NCBI GenBank assembly: GCA_910578615.1
Contig: CAJTRI010000001.1
Location: 276,955-316,279 of the forward strand
Length of the DNA stretch: 39,325 nucleotides
Direction of reading: 5' to 3'
From: an uncultured Duncaniella sp.
GTDB taxonomy: Bacteria > Bacteroidota > Bacteroidia > Bacteroidales > Muribaculaceae
The notes beneath the pieces are model-generated. The model was given only the letters and a program-made list of their open reading frames with translations, searched no databases and was not told the DNA's origin. The position numbers and the translations under genes are program-made. Shown here piece after piece: positions 22,978 to 31,041 of the stretch. Each line of letters begins with the position of its first letter. The stretch's first letter is position 1.

Positions 22978-23790
22978 ATGATGGAACTGCTTCAATATGA
23001 GTTTTTCCGCAACGCTCTGTCAGGAGTGGTGCTCCTGAGCATAGCCTCGGCCATAATCGGCACCTATATAGTGTCTCGCCGTCTTGTGGCTATATCGGGC
23101 GGCATCACCCATGCCTGTTTCGGCGGCCTTGGGTTGGGCTACTTTCTCGGTATCAGCCCGTTGGTCACCGCAGCTATATTTGCCGTGGGGTCGTCTCTCG
23201 GCGTGCAGTGGATGGCTGAGAGGCACCGTGTCCGTGAGGACTCGGCGATAGCCGTCATATGGGCCTTGGGCATGGCTGTGGGAACTATATTCATCTTCCT
23301 TACTCCCGGATATGTCCCGGAGCTTAATTCGTTTCTTTTCGGCAACATTATCACCATCACCCGCTCAGATCTTCTTTCGTTTGCTGTCTACACCGTTGTG
23401 CTTGCCGGTTTTATGGCTGCTTCCTACCGGCGGGTGGTGATATGTGCCTTCGACCCGGACTTCGCCCGTGTGCGCCGTCTGCCGGTGACATTTGTCACCA
23501 CGGTGATGACGATTCTTGTCGCGGTCTGCATCGTGCTGACAATAAGGCTCGTAGGGGTGATGCTGCTGATGTCGATGTTTACCCTTCCGCAGATGACGGC
23601 CGAGTGTTTCGCCCGGCGTTTCGGACGCATCATGGTGGTCTCGGCCGCCGTGTCGCTGTTTTGCTCGGTGGGCGGCCTGTTGCTGTCGACGGTAATAGAT
23701 GTCCCTTGTTCGGCGCTGATAGTACTTGTAATGGCAGCGTTGTATATATGTGCGAGAGTTTTGTCGCTTATCCTGCATAAGGCTGGTTAA
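22978..23790 (+). CDS. Metal ABC transporter permease, ZnuB/TroC family
   Basis: A 270-residue inner-membrane permease with about eight hydrophobic segments. The family core is clear: the N-terminal SIASAIIGTYIVSRRLVAIS and GITHACFGGLGLGYFLGI, and the later VGVMLLMSMFTLPQMTAECF, which is the cytoplasmic coupling region of zinc, manganese and iron-chelate permeases. It should work with an ATPase and a metal-binding protein, but neither is adjacent here: upstream is the aroA operon and downstream a chaperone gene. The specific metal (zinc is commonest) cannot be told from this sequence. Confidence 0.92.
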   Translation: MMELLQYEFFRNALSGVVLLSIASAIIGTYIVSRRLVAISGGITHACFGGLGLGYFLGISPLVTAAIFAVGSSLGVQWMAERHRVREDSAIAVIWALGMAVGTIFIFLTPGYVPELNSFLFGNIITITRSDLLSFAVYTVVLAGFMAASYRRVVICAFDPDFARVRRLPVTFVTTVMTILVAVCIVLTIRLVGVMLLMSMFTLPQMTAECFARRFGRIMVVSAAVSLFCSVGGLLLSTVIDVPCSALIVLVMAALYICARVLSLILHKAG

Positions 23791-23845
23791 CCGCTTGGAT
23801 CATAGACTCTTGGTATGCCATGCCTCTACTTGCCTGTACAAATAT

Positions 23846-23876
23846 TTTGAAATCAAGGGAAATAGTTGTATCTTTG
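23846..23876 (+). promoter_or_regulatory. Promoter of the PpiD-like chaperone gene
   Basis: -33 TTTG (23846-23849), a 19-bp spacer and -7 TATCTTTG (23869-23876), a full consensus match. The leader to the ATG at 23965 is about 80 nt. Confidence 0.85.
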
Positions 23877-23964
23877 TGCGTTAATTGCGCGGCATGTCGT
23901 AGATAGCGCAGCCACAGACCTTTACATTACCACTGATAAAAATTAAAAATCCATAAAACATAGA

Positions 23965-26034
23965 ATGGCAACACTCGAAAAAATCCGCAGCAAGTCAGTG
24001 CTCTTGCTCATCATCGTGGGAGCCGCCTTGCTGGCTTTTGTCATCGGTGACTTCTTTACCTCGGGCCGCACACTCTTCGGTACCGGGACTACAATCGCCA
24101 AGGTGGGCGACCAGAAAGTAGACGTCCAGGAATTCCAGCGCCGCGTCCAGCAGGCCCAGCAGCAGGTACAGCAAAGCGGCCAAAAGGTTGACAACGCCAT
24201 GCTCCAACAGCAGGTGCTTGATGCCATGATTGCCGAGAAGCTCTTTGACCGCGAGGTAGAGCAGCTTGGTCTTACCGTCACAGATGCCGAACTTTCGGAA
24301 GTGATGGTAGGTAAGAATTCGGGCATGGTTGACCGCATGGTGCAGCAGCAGCTCCAGCTCCCTGACGCCGTCACTGCCCACGACATGGCCTTCAATCCCA
24401 CGAAATACGGTATCCCGCAGGATCAGGCCGTGCAGCTCCAGCAGTACTGGCTCGAACTCGAAGGCAATGTGGAGAAGATGCTCCTCCAACAGAAGTTCAA
24501 CAATCTCTTTTCGGGTGTGATCGCGGCTAACGACCTTGACGCAAAGGCCATCTATGACGACAATGCCGCCACCTCACGAGTGGTTTATACCAAAAAAGAC
24601 CTTTCGAGCCTCCAAGATGCGGACTTCCCCGTAGAGAAAGCTGATATAGAGCGTCTTTATAATTCAGAGAAGGAGCGCTATGTGCTTGACGAGCCACAGC
24701 GTCTGGCCAACTATATAGCTGTCAACATCCTTCCCTCGTCCGCAGACATCCTCAACGGACAGAAGAAGGTTGAGGAGGCTATCCTTGCCCTCAACAACCA
24801 GCCCGAGACCCAAGGCGTGGCAGACATGACCGAGTTCGTTGTAGACCGTCAGAAACTCTCACAGACATCTGTCGACAAGCAGTCACGTCTGAAAGCCGCT
24901 CTTGATTCACTCCCCGTAGGCCGTGCCGCCCTCGTCTCCAAGATAGGCAATGACTATACCATCGCCAAGCTTCTCGGCAAGACCACCGAGAGCGAGAACG
25001 TGAAGCTTGACTTCCTTGCCGTTCAGGGCACACGCGCACAGGTTGACTCCCTTGTGGCCCTTCTCAACGGCGGTGCCGCTTTTGACTCGATTGCCTCCTC
25101 TCCCCTCGTGGCAGGTTCGCAGAAAGAGACCGAGGTATCGCTTCTCGACCCCAACTCCCAGATGGTCAAGGATCTTATCGCCGACCGTGCGACAGGCGTA
25201 TACTTTGCTCCCGACACCACTGACCAGGGTGGCCGGATCATCCGCGTGGCAGAACGTCCCGCTCCCGTGACTGTCTACGAGATTGCCAACGTGACTTTCA
25301 CAACCGAGCCTTCCAACGCTACTGTCAACGAGCTTGAATCCCGTCTCCACAACTACGTGGCTTCCCATAAGACAGCCAAGGAGTTTGCCGACAGCGCACA
25401 GGGCGCAGGCTTCACCACTTTCCCCGCATATGTGACCCCCTCTTCGCCGATGCTCGGCAACCTCAATGACTCGCACAACGCAGTGGCCTGGGTGATGGAG
25501 GCTGACAAGGGTGATGTGTCGCCCGTCTTCGGTGATATCCAGACCGGCCGTTTCCTTGCCGTGGCTCTCGAAGATGTCTATGATGATTACACCCCTGCCC
25601 GCGACCCTCAGCTTGCCACAATGCTCACCAACCGTGCCCGCAATCAAAAGAAGGCCGACAAGCTCATTGCCGACTATCAGGGCAAGGCTAAGGACGTGGC
25701 CGGCTATGCGGCCCTCATGTCTGCCTCGGTTGACACCACCACCGTCAACTTCGGCCAGTATCTGATTCCCGGTATCGGTGCCAACGAGTCAGCCCTTCAA
25801 GGGAAGGTGGCCGCCGCCAAGCCCGGCACACTCGTAGGGCCTGTAAAGGCCAACAATGCCGTCGTGGTGTTCACAGTGGCAGAAGTTGACTCAGAGGGAC
25901 GTCCTTACAACTATGATGACAGCGCCGTTCGCTACAACCAGCAGCGTGGTGCAGCCCGTCTCGGCAACTCTCTTGACCGCATACTTCTCGGTAACAAGAA
26001 GGTCAAGAACAATATGAACAAGTTCTATAAGTAA
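23965..26034 (+). CDS. PpiD/SurA-like peptidyl-prolyl isomerase chaperone
   Basis: A 689-residue periplasmic folding factor anchored by one N-terminal helix (about residues 10-30, KSVLLLIIVGAALLAFVIGD). A SurA-type N-terminal domain follows (about 40-250), Gln-rich at first (VQEFQRRVQQAQQQVQQS) and containing AMLQQQVLDAMIAEKLFDRE. Parvulin-like segments occur at about 345-430, but the usual catalytic His and Cys pattern is not obvious, so isomerase activity is uncertain. The C-terminal half looks like a second degenerate isomerase repeat plus a helical tail. It matches the membrane-anchored PpiD-like proteins of Bacteroidetes, which assist outer-membrane protein folding. A strong promoter and terminator frame it as a single-gene unit. 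Confidence 0.9.
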   Translation: MATLEKIRSKSVLLLIIVGAALLAFVIGDFFTSGRTLFGTGTTIAKVGDQKVDVQEFQRRVQQAQQQVQQSGQKVDNAMLQQQVLDAMIAEKLFDREVEQLGLTVTDAELSEVMVGKNSGMVDRMVQQQLQLPDAVTAHDMAFNPTKYGIPQDQAVQLQQYWLELEGNVEKMLLQQKFNNLFSGVIAANDLDAKAIYDDNAATSRVVYTKKDLSSLQDADFPVEKADIERLYNSEKERYVLDEPQRLANYIAVNILPSSADILNGQKKVEEAILALNNQPETQGVADMTEFVVDRQKLSQTSVDKQSRLKAALDSLPVGRAALVSKIGNDYTIAKLLGKTTESENVKLDFLAVQGTRAQVDSLVALLNGGAAFDSIASSPLVAGSQKETEVSLLDPNSQMVKDLIADRATGVYFAPDTTDQGGRIIRVAERPAPVTVYEIANVTFTTEPSNATVNELESRLHNYVASHKTAKEFADSAQGAGFTTFPAYVTPSSPMLGNLNDSHNAVAWVMEADKGDVSPVFGDIQTGRFLAVALEDVYDDYTPARDPQLATMLTNRARNQKKADKLIADYQGKAKDVAGYAALMSASVDTTTVNFGQYLIPGIGANESALQGKVAAAKPGTLVGPVKANNAVVVFTVAEVDSEGRPYNYDDSAVRYNQQRGAARLGNSLDRILLGNKKVKNNMNKFYK

Positions 26035-26055
26035 TAGTCCCCGGTAAGGGACAAT

Positions 26056-26112
26056 ACAATCCGTCCGGATCATGACTGCCTCAGGCGGAAGTGATCCGGA
26101 CGGATTGTGTTT
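26056..26112 (+). terminator. Terminator after the PpiD-like gene
   Basis: A perfect 17-bp stem (26056-26072 with 26092-26108); the 19-base loop holds a second small GCC/GGC pairing. TTTTA follows. Located 21 bp after the stop. Confidence 0.85.
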
Positions 26113-26330
26113 TATATGGAGCAATGACGGATTCCGAGGAATCGGACGCGTGCGGATGCCGATGAGAGCACACGGATAACCCATATGGAGGGGGCCTGTC
26201 CCCTACTCTATTCCATCATCAACCAAAAGTTTCTGACAGATCTGTGTTCGGGAAGTATGGTGAAGTAAGATATGCCGATGTGGTTTTTCAACCTTTATGG
26301 GCTTTGACGGGACGGATTTTGTCGGGGTGA
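26113..26330. other. Intergenic region before rsmA
   Basis: The rest of the gap of about 330 bp between the PpiD-like gene and rsmA. I see no open frame of interest and no RNA gene. The only recognisable signal is the rsmA promoter at its far end. Confidence 0.6.
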
Positions 26331-26362
26331 TTTGCCGTTTCGATGGATTTTCACTATTTTTG
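26331..26362 (+). promoter_or_regulatory. Promoter of the rsmA-mgtE-ygbA operon
   Basis: -33 TTTG (26331-26334), a 20-bp spacer and -7 TATTTTTG (26355-26362). It covers an in-frame ATG at 26332, showing that the true rsmA start is the ATG at 26371, with an almost absent leader. Confidence 0.85.
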
Positions 26363-26370
26363 CGGATGAT

Positions 26371-27171
26371 ATGAAGGTGAACAATTCACAGAGAGGGGGA
26401 CTTGTGAAGCCCAAGAAGGCCCTTGGGCAGCATTTCCTCAAAGACGAGTCAGTGGCGGCACGCATAGCCGCTACGCTTGACCCCTATCGTGACCTGCCCG
26501 TGCTTGAAGTAGGCCCCGGCATGGGTGTGCTTACCAAGTATCTGACATCCGGCGGCCATAATGTGAAGGTGGCCGAGATAGACGGTGAAAGCATCGATTA
26601 TCTGCGCTACAACTACCCGGAGCTTTCAGGACGCATTCTTGACGCTGATTTTCTGAAGCTCGACCTTGGCGGTGTGTTTCCCGGCGCTGAGAAGATAGCC
26701 GTCATAGGCAATTATCCCTATAACATATCGTCACAGATATTCTTCCATGTGCTTGACTACCGGGATCTCGTGGATGTGTGTTCCGGGATGCTTCAACGCG
26801 AGGTGGCCGAGCGTCTTGCAGCCCGTGAGGGTACCAAGGCCCGTGGCATTCTGAGCGTGCTGCTCCAAGCATGGTATACGGTGGATTATCTTTTCACGGT
26901 GGATGAAAACGTGTTCAACCCGCCGCCGAAGGTGAAGAGCGGAGTGCTTATCATGAAGCGCAACGGGGTGACCTCGCTCGGCTGTGACGAAAAACTCTTC
27001 AAGACCGTTGTCAAGACCTCTTTCGGCCAGCGCAGAAAGACACTGCGCAACTCCCTGCGAGGACTGTTTCCTGCGGGCGTGCCGTTGCCCGACAATCCGT
27101 TGCTGTCTCTGCGCCCCGAGCAGTTGTCCGTGGCGCAGTTCGTGGAGCTGACAAAGCTCCTTGAAAGATGA
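26371..27171 (+). CDS. rsmA: 16S rRNA (adenine(1518)/(1519)-N6)-dimethyltransferase
   Basis: Dimethylates two adjacent adenines in the 3' hairpin of 16S rRNA late in 30S assembly (KsgA). From 26371 the protein has 266 residues. Motifs: PKKALGQHFLKDE (14-26), the SAM-binding LEVGPGMGVLTKYL (45-58), the acidic AEID (68-71), and the catalytic NYPYNIS (114-120), a common variant of NLPYN. The C-terminal domain has the expected TSFGQRRKTLRNSL. A longer frame starts at 26332 but would begin inside the promoter. The next gene follows after 38 bp with no promoter seen, so mgtE is probably cotranscribed. Confidence 0.96.
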   Translation: MKVNNSQRGGLVKPKKALGQHFLKDESVAARIAATLDPYRDLPVLEVGPGMGVLTKYLTSGGHNVKVAEIDGESIDYLRYNYPELSGRILDADFLKLDLGGVFPGAEKIAVIGNYPYNISSQIFFHVLDYRDLVDVCSGMLQREVAERLAAREGTKARGILSVLLQAWYTVDYLFTVDENVFNPPPKVKSGVLIMKRNGVTSLGCDEKLFKTVVKTSFGQRRKTLRNSLRGLFPAGVPLPDNPLLSLRPEQLSVAQFVELTKLLER

Positions 27172-27209
27172 TTCAAACAGGCTCTTAACGGATTTACCAA
27201 ACGACGGAT

Positions 27210-28571
27210 ATGAAAGAGTTTACCCCCGAATATCTGGCCCACCTACATAAAATCATAGAGGATCGTGCGGACGATGCCGCCCGCGACGAACTTGGAGATC
27301 TCCATCCGGCGGATATAGCCGACCTCTATCGCGACCTTGACATTGACGAGGCCGAGTATCTGTTTCTTCTTCTTGACGAGGATGCACAGGCTGATGTGCT
27401 CATGGAGCTTGACGAGGACGAGCGCTCGCGCCTCCTTTCCAAGATGGATGCCGAGGATATCGCCAAACAGATAGAGCATCTTGACACGGATGACGCGGTA
27501 GACATCATTCAGGAACTTGACGAGGAAGACCGCGACAAGATTCTTTCCCACATAGACGATGTGGAACAGGCCGGTGACATCATAGACCTCCTGAAATATG
27601 ACGAGGACACAGCCGGCGGACTCATGGGTACGGAGATGATCGTGGTTAACGAGAATTGGAGTATGCCGGAATGTATCAGGCAGATGAGGATGCAGGCCGA
27701 GGATATGGACGAGGTCTATTATGTCTACGTTGTGGACAATGAAGACCGTCTGCGAGGCACGCTCCCGCTCAAAAAGCTCATAACCCATCCGAATGTGTCG
27801 AAGATAAAGCATGTGATGGAGAGTGACCCGGTGTCGGTGAAGGCAGAGATGCCTATCGACGAGGTGGCTCTTGACTTTGAGAAGTATGACCTCGTGGCCA
27901 TGCCTGTGATTGACTCCATAGGGCGTCTGCTGGGGCGTATAACGGTTGACGACGTGATGGATAAGGTGCGTGACCTCAACGAGAAGGACTACCAGCTGGC
28001 CTCGGGTCTCTCGGGCGATATAGAGAGTGACGACAAACTTTTCGCACAGACCAAGGCGCGTCTGCCGTGGCTCCTGATAGGTATGATAGGCGGATTGTGC
28101 AACTCATTCATCCTCGGGAAGTTTGAGGGAGGCTTCGTGGTAGACCCGGCCCTGGCTCTGTTCATACCGCTTATAGGCGGTACGGGCGGCAATGTTGGAA
28201 CCCAGTCTTCGGCCATCGTGGTGCAGGGTCTGGCCAACGGTTCTCTCGACATCCGTAAGTCAGCCCGGCAGCTGCTCAAAGAACTTGGAGTGGGACTGCT
28301 TAACGGCTCTATAATAGCCCTGCTGGTGTTTCTCTATAATTTCTTCACGATAGGCGAGGGGCATCAGGTCACGACGTTCGCGGTCTCCATCTCGTTGTTC
28401 TGCGTGGTGATGTTCGCATCGGTATTCGGAACGTTTGTCCCCCTAACACTCGAAAAGCTAAAAATAGATCCCGCACTTGCCACAGGGCCTTTTATCTCCA
28501 TTACCAATGACATCATAGGCATGGTCATCTATATGTCTATCTCTTCATGGCTTATTGTGGCCTTTCATTGA
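27210..28571 (+). CDS. mgtE: Magnesium transporter MgtE
   Basis: An inner-membrane magnesium channel with its own sensor domains. Residues about 1-125 are the acidic MgtE N-domain (LHPADIADLYRDLDIDEAEY and repeated DEDERSRLL-type helices). Residues about 130-255 are two CBS domains (TAGGLMGTEMIVVNENWSM, and the second around LVAMPVIDSIGRLLGRITVD). From about residue 283 there are five membrane helices with the pore-lining PLIGGTGGNVGTQSS. The 453 residues match the family length. The rsmA-mgtE neighbourhood is, as far as I recall, common in Bacteroidales. Confidence 0.96.
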   Translation: MKEFTPEYLAHLHKIIEDRADDAARDELGDLHPADIADLYRDLDIDEAEYLFLLLDEDAQADVLMELDEDERSRLLSKMDAEDIAKQIEHLDTDDAVDIIQELDEEDRDKILSHIDDVEQAGDIIDLLKYDEDTAGGLMGTEMIVVNENWSMPECIRQMRMQAEDMDEVYYVYVVDNEDRLRGTLPLKKLITHPNVSKIKHVMESDPVSVKAEMPIDEVALDFEKYDLVAMPVIDSIGRLLGRITVDDVMDKVRDLNEKDYQLASGLSGDIESDDKLFAQTKARLPWLLIGMIGGLCNSFILGKFEGGFVVDPALALFIPLIGGTGGNVGTQSSAIVVQGLANGSLDIRKSARQLLKELGVGLLNGSIIALLVFLYNFFTIGEGHQVTTFAVSISLFCVVMFASVFGTFVPLTLEKLKIDPALATGPFISITNDIIGMVIYMSISSWLIVAFH

Positions 28572-28573
28572 GA

Positions 28574-28864
28574 ATGGGCAGGATAGAGAGGGAGAAGCGT
28601 GTGGTGGCGCTGATGATAAGGCTTTATTGCCGCCGATGCGAGGGTAACGCCGTGTTGTGCGAGAAGTGTGCTGAACTTATGGAATATGCCTGTATGCGGT
28701 TGGCCCGGTGCCCCCACGGGGACGGGAAGCCGTCGTGCCGCCGGTGTAAGATTCATTGTTATTCACAAGATATGAGGGAGCGGATGAGGCGCGTGATGCG
28801 CTATTCGGGCCCGAGAATGCTATGGCATCATCCTTTGGCGGCCATTATCCACATGTTTTCCTGA
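28574..28864 (+). CDS. YgbA family protein (nitrous oxide-stimulated promoter family)
   Basis: A 96-residue Cys-rich protein of the YgbA_NO family. Features: MIRLYCRRC (14-22), LCEKCAELMEYACMRLARCP (28-47), CRRCKIHCYSQDMRERMRRV (55-74) and MRYSGPRMLWHHPLAAIIH near the end. The spacing of cysteines and the SGPRM segment are characteristic. In enterobacteria the relative is induced by nitric oxide through NsrR; its biochemical role is unknown. The start at 28574 lies 2 bp after the mgtE stop; a longer frame from 28547 would overlap mgtE. No NsrR-like operator is seen, so regulation here probably follows the upstream operon. Confidence 0.9.
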   Translation: MGRIEREKRVVALMIRLYCRRCEGNAVLCEKCAELMEYACMRLARCPHGDGKPSCRRCKIHCYSQDMRERMRRVMRYSGPRMLWHHPLAAIIHMFS

Positions 28865-28890
28865 CAGGGAGACCATTTCTTTGAGACGTT

Positions 28891-28935
28891 AAAAAATAAT
28901 GGAACCACGATGGCCGGTATGGCTATCGTGGTTCC
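28891..28935 (-). terminator. Terminator of the phosphohexomutase gene
   Basis: A 15-bp stem with one G-T pair (28901-28915 with 28921-28935). On the minus strand it is followed by ATTATTTTTT, a proper T tail. It may also stop plus-strand transcription from the ygbA side. Confidence 0.85.
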
Positions 28936-28971
28936 GATGCTATTTGTCCGTCTTCTTATGATTCCGGCCTA

Positions 28972-30720
28972 TCAGATGCCGAGATCCTTTTTGAGGGCCT
29001 CGATCTTGGCATGGGCCTCGGTCTGGCATGAGTTGTAATCCTCTACCTTGGCCATGGGGATGTGTACCTCCATGTAGAACTTGATTTTGGGTTCTGTTCC
29101 CGAGGGACGGATGGAGATCTTGGAGTTGTCGGCGGTGAAGTATTGGAGCACGTTGGAGGTGCAGGGGAAGTCGAGTTTCTCTACCTTTCCGTCGGCGGTG
29201 TGGGTGAGGTTGAGCGAGTCATAGTCCTTGATAATCTCGACTGGGCTGCCGGCAAGTGTCTTGGGGGGATTCTCGCGGAATTCCTTCATCATGGCCTGTA
29301 TCTCCTCGGCGCCGCTCTTGCCGGGGCGAACAACGGAGACGCCTACCTCGTGGCTGTAACCGTATTTGAGGTATATGTCGGCAAGCATGGCCTGGAAGTC
29401 CTGACCCTTGTCTCTGGCCCATGCGCAGGCTTCGGCCATGAGTGATACGGCGCTGACAGCGTCCTTGTCACGGGCGAATGTCTCAGCAAGGAATCCGTAA
29501 CTTTCCTCACCGCCTCCGAGATAGCGGAGGACGTCTTCATTGTCACGGATGACGGCTGCGATCCATTTGAAGCCGGTGTAGCAGTCAAACATGCGGACGT
29601 TGTTGGCATCGCAGATGCTCTTTATGGTCTCGGTGGTGACGATTGTCTTGACTGCGAACTCGTTGCCCTTGATGCGGCCAAGTTCGCGGTTGCGCTCGAT
29701 GAGATAGTAGAGCAGGATCATCACTATCTGGTTGCCGTTGAGGAGCACGTATTCGCCGTTGTTGTCGCGTATCACGCATCCTATACGGTCAGCATCGGGG
29801 TCTGATGCCATCACGATGTCGGCGCCTACCTCTTTGGCCTTTGCGATAGCCATGGCCATGGCCGGCGGATTCTCGGGGTTGGGGGAGTCGACAGTGGGGA
29901 AGTCTCCGCTGGGGATGTCCTGTTCGGGGACATGGATGATGTTGCGGAAGCCGTAGTTCATGAGCGAGTCAGGGATGAGCTTCACACCTGTACCATGGAT
30001 AGGGGTGTAGACAATTTTGAGATCCTTGTGGCGCTCGATGGCCTCGGGACTGAGAGAGAGGCCCTTGATGGCGTCAAGGTATACCTTGTCTACCTCGGGG
30101 CCTACGATCTGTATCTTGGACTTGTCGCCGTCAAACTTGATTTCCTTGACGCTCTTGATGCGGTTGACGTGGTCTATGATGTTGACATCGTGGGGGGCGA
30201 TAATCTGCGCGCCGTCTTCCCAGTAGGCCTTGTATCCGTTGTAGATTTTGGGATTGTGTGAGGCGGTGATGTTGACGCCGCTCTGGCATCCGAAGTGACG
30301 GATGGCGAACGAAAGCTCGGGGGTGGGGCGGAAGCTATCGAAAAGATATACCTTGATGCCGTTGGCAGAGAAGATGTCGGCTACAATTTCGGCGAACTTG
30401 CGGGAATTGTTGCGGACGTCGTGACCTACAGCCACGCTGATTTCGGGAAGGTCTTTGAAGGCTTCTTTGAGGTAGTTTGCAAGGCCCTGCGTGGCGGCGC
30501 CCACAGTGTAGATGTTCATGCGGTTTGTGCCGGCACCCATGATGCCTCGAAGTCCGCCTGTGCCGAATTCGAGGTCACGGTAGAAGCATTCGATGAGTTC
30601 GGTTTTGTCATCGGCGTCAAGCATTCGCCTTACTTCATCGCGGGTCTCGGTGTCGTAATCCTCGCTGAGCCACTGGTTGGCTTTTGCGGTAACTTCCTTC
30701 AACAACTGGTCGTTTTCCAT
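28972..30720 (-). CDS. Phosphoglucomutase/phosphomannomutase family protein
   Basis: A cytoplasmic alpha-D-phosphohexomutase that interconverts sugar 1- and 6-phosphates. The 582 residues match the longer bacterial/eukaryotic PGM2-like subgroup. Motifs: phosphoserine loop TASHNPKIYNGYKAYW (152-167, Ser154), metal loop DPDADRIG (307-314), sugar-binding GGGEESYG, and the phosphate-binding RPSGTEPKIKFYMEV near the C-terminus. All are intact, so it is active by inspection. Exact sugar preference (glucose or mannose) cannot be read from sequence. It has a consensus promoter and its own terminator. Confidence 0.95.
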   Translation of the reverse strand: MENDQLLKEVTAKANQWLSEDYDTETRDEVRRMLDADDKTELIECFYRDLEFGTGGLRGIMGAGTNRMNIYTVGAATQGLANYLKEAFKDLPEISVAVGHDVRNNSRKFAEIVADIFSANGIKVYLFDSFRPTPELSFAIRHFGCQSGVNITASHNPKIYNGYKAYWEDGAQIIAPHDVNIIDHVNRIKSVKEIKFDGDKSKIQIVGPEVDKVYLDAIKGLSLSPEAIERHKDLKIVYTPIHGTGVKLIPDSLMNYGFRNIIHVPEQDIPSGDFPTVDSPNPENPPAMAMAIAKAKEVGADIVMASDPDADRIGCVIRDNNGEYVLLNGNQIVMILLYYLIERNRELGRIKGNEFAVKTIVTTETIKSICDANNVRMFDCYTGFKWIAAVIRDNEDVLRYLGGGEESYGFLAETFARDKDAVSAVSLMAEACAWARDKGQDFQAMLADIYLKYGYSHEVGVSVVRPGKSGAEEIQAMMKEFRENPPKTLAGSPVEIIKDYDSLNLTHTADGKVEKLDFPCTSNVLQYFTADNSKISIRPSGTEPKIKFYMEVHIPMAKVEDYNSCQTEAHAKIEALKKDLGI

Positions 30721-30802
30721 ATCGTTTTAGAGATAAGTGTATTTATATTAATTGAGTGTGTTAATTAGAATTGAGTCATGGCCGGGATGACAGCCGTATA
30801 GG

Positions 30803-30833
30803 CAAAGATACGGCGTTTTCAAGTAAAAACAAA
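30803..30833 (-). promoter_or_regulatory. Promoter of the phosphohexomutase gene
   Basis: On the minus strand, -33 TTTG (30833-30830), a 19-bp spacer and -7 TATCTTTG (30810-30803), a full consensus match. The leader to 30720 is about 75 nt. Confidence 0.85.
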
Positions 30834-30982
30834 ATCGGGAGACTAAAATCTGAATAACTTACATAAAAATATCTAATGTCAATATGACGGGAATGAGTGG
30901 TTAATGAGTGGTTAAAATGTATATTAGCCCGAGAGCGAAGGGGGGAGGGTAGAGGTTGGCAGATATCGAACACCCATACAAA

Positions 30983-31016
30983 TGAAAAGCCGGGCGGCCT
31001 TGTGGCTGCCCGGCTT
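30983..31016 (-). terminator. Terminator of the T9SS-sorted gene at 31042-32466
   Basis: A 13-bp stem with one G-T pair (30987-30999 with 31004-31016) and a 4-base loop, followed on the minus strand by TTCATTTG. It lies 25 bp after the stop. Confidence 0.75.
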
Positions 31017-31041
31017 GTGAGGGTTATGGCTAATGATAATA

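Larger units (their letters stand above)
30721..31041. other. Intergenic region between the phosphohexomutase and the next minus-strand gene
   Basis: About 320 bp holding, in order, the phosphohexomutase promoter and the terminator of the gene at 31042-32466. A direct repeat GAGTGGTTAAT/GAGTGGTTAAA occurs near 30894-30914. Nothing else is recognisable. Confidence 0.7.

Noticed and set aside
24907..25647. 246-codon antisense frame within the PpiD-like gene
   Set aside because: Shadow frame created by biased codon use of the real gene.
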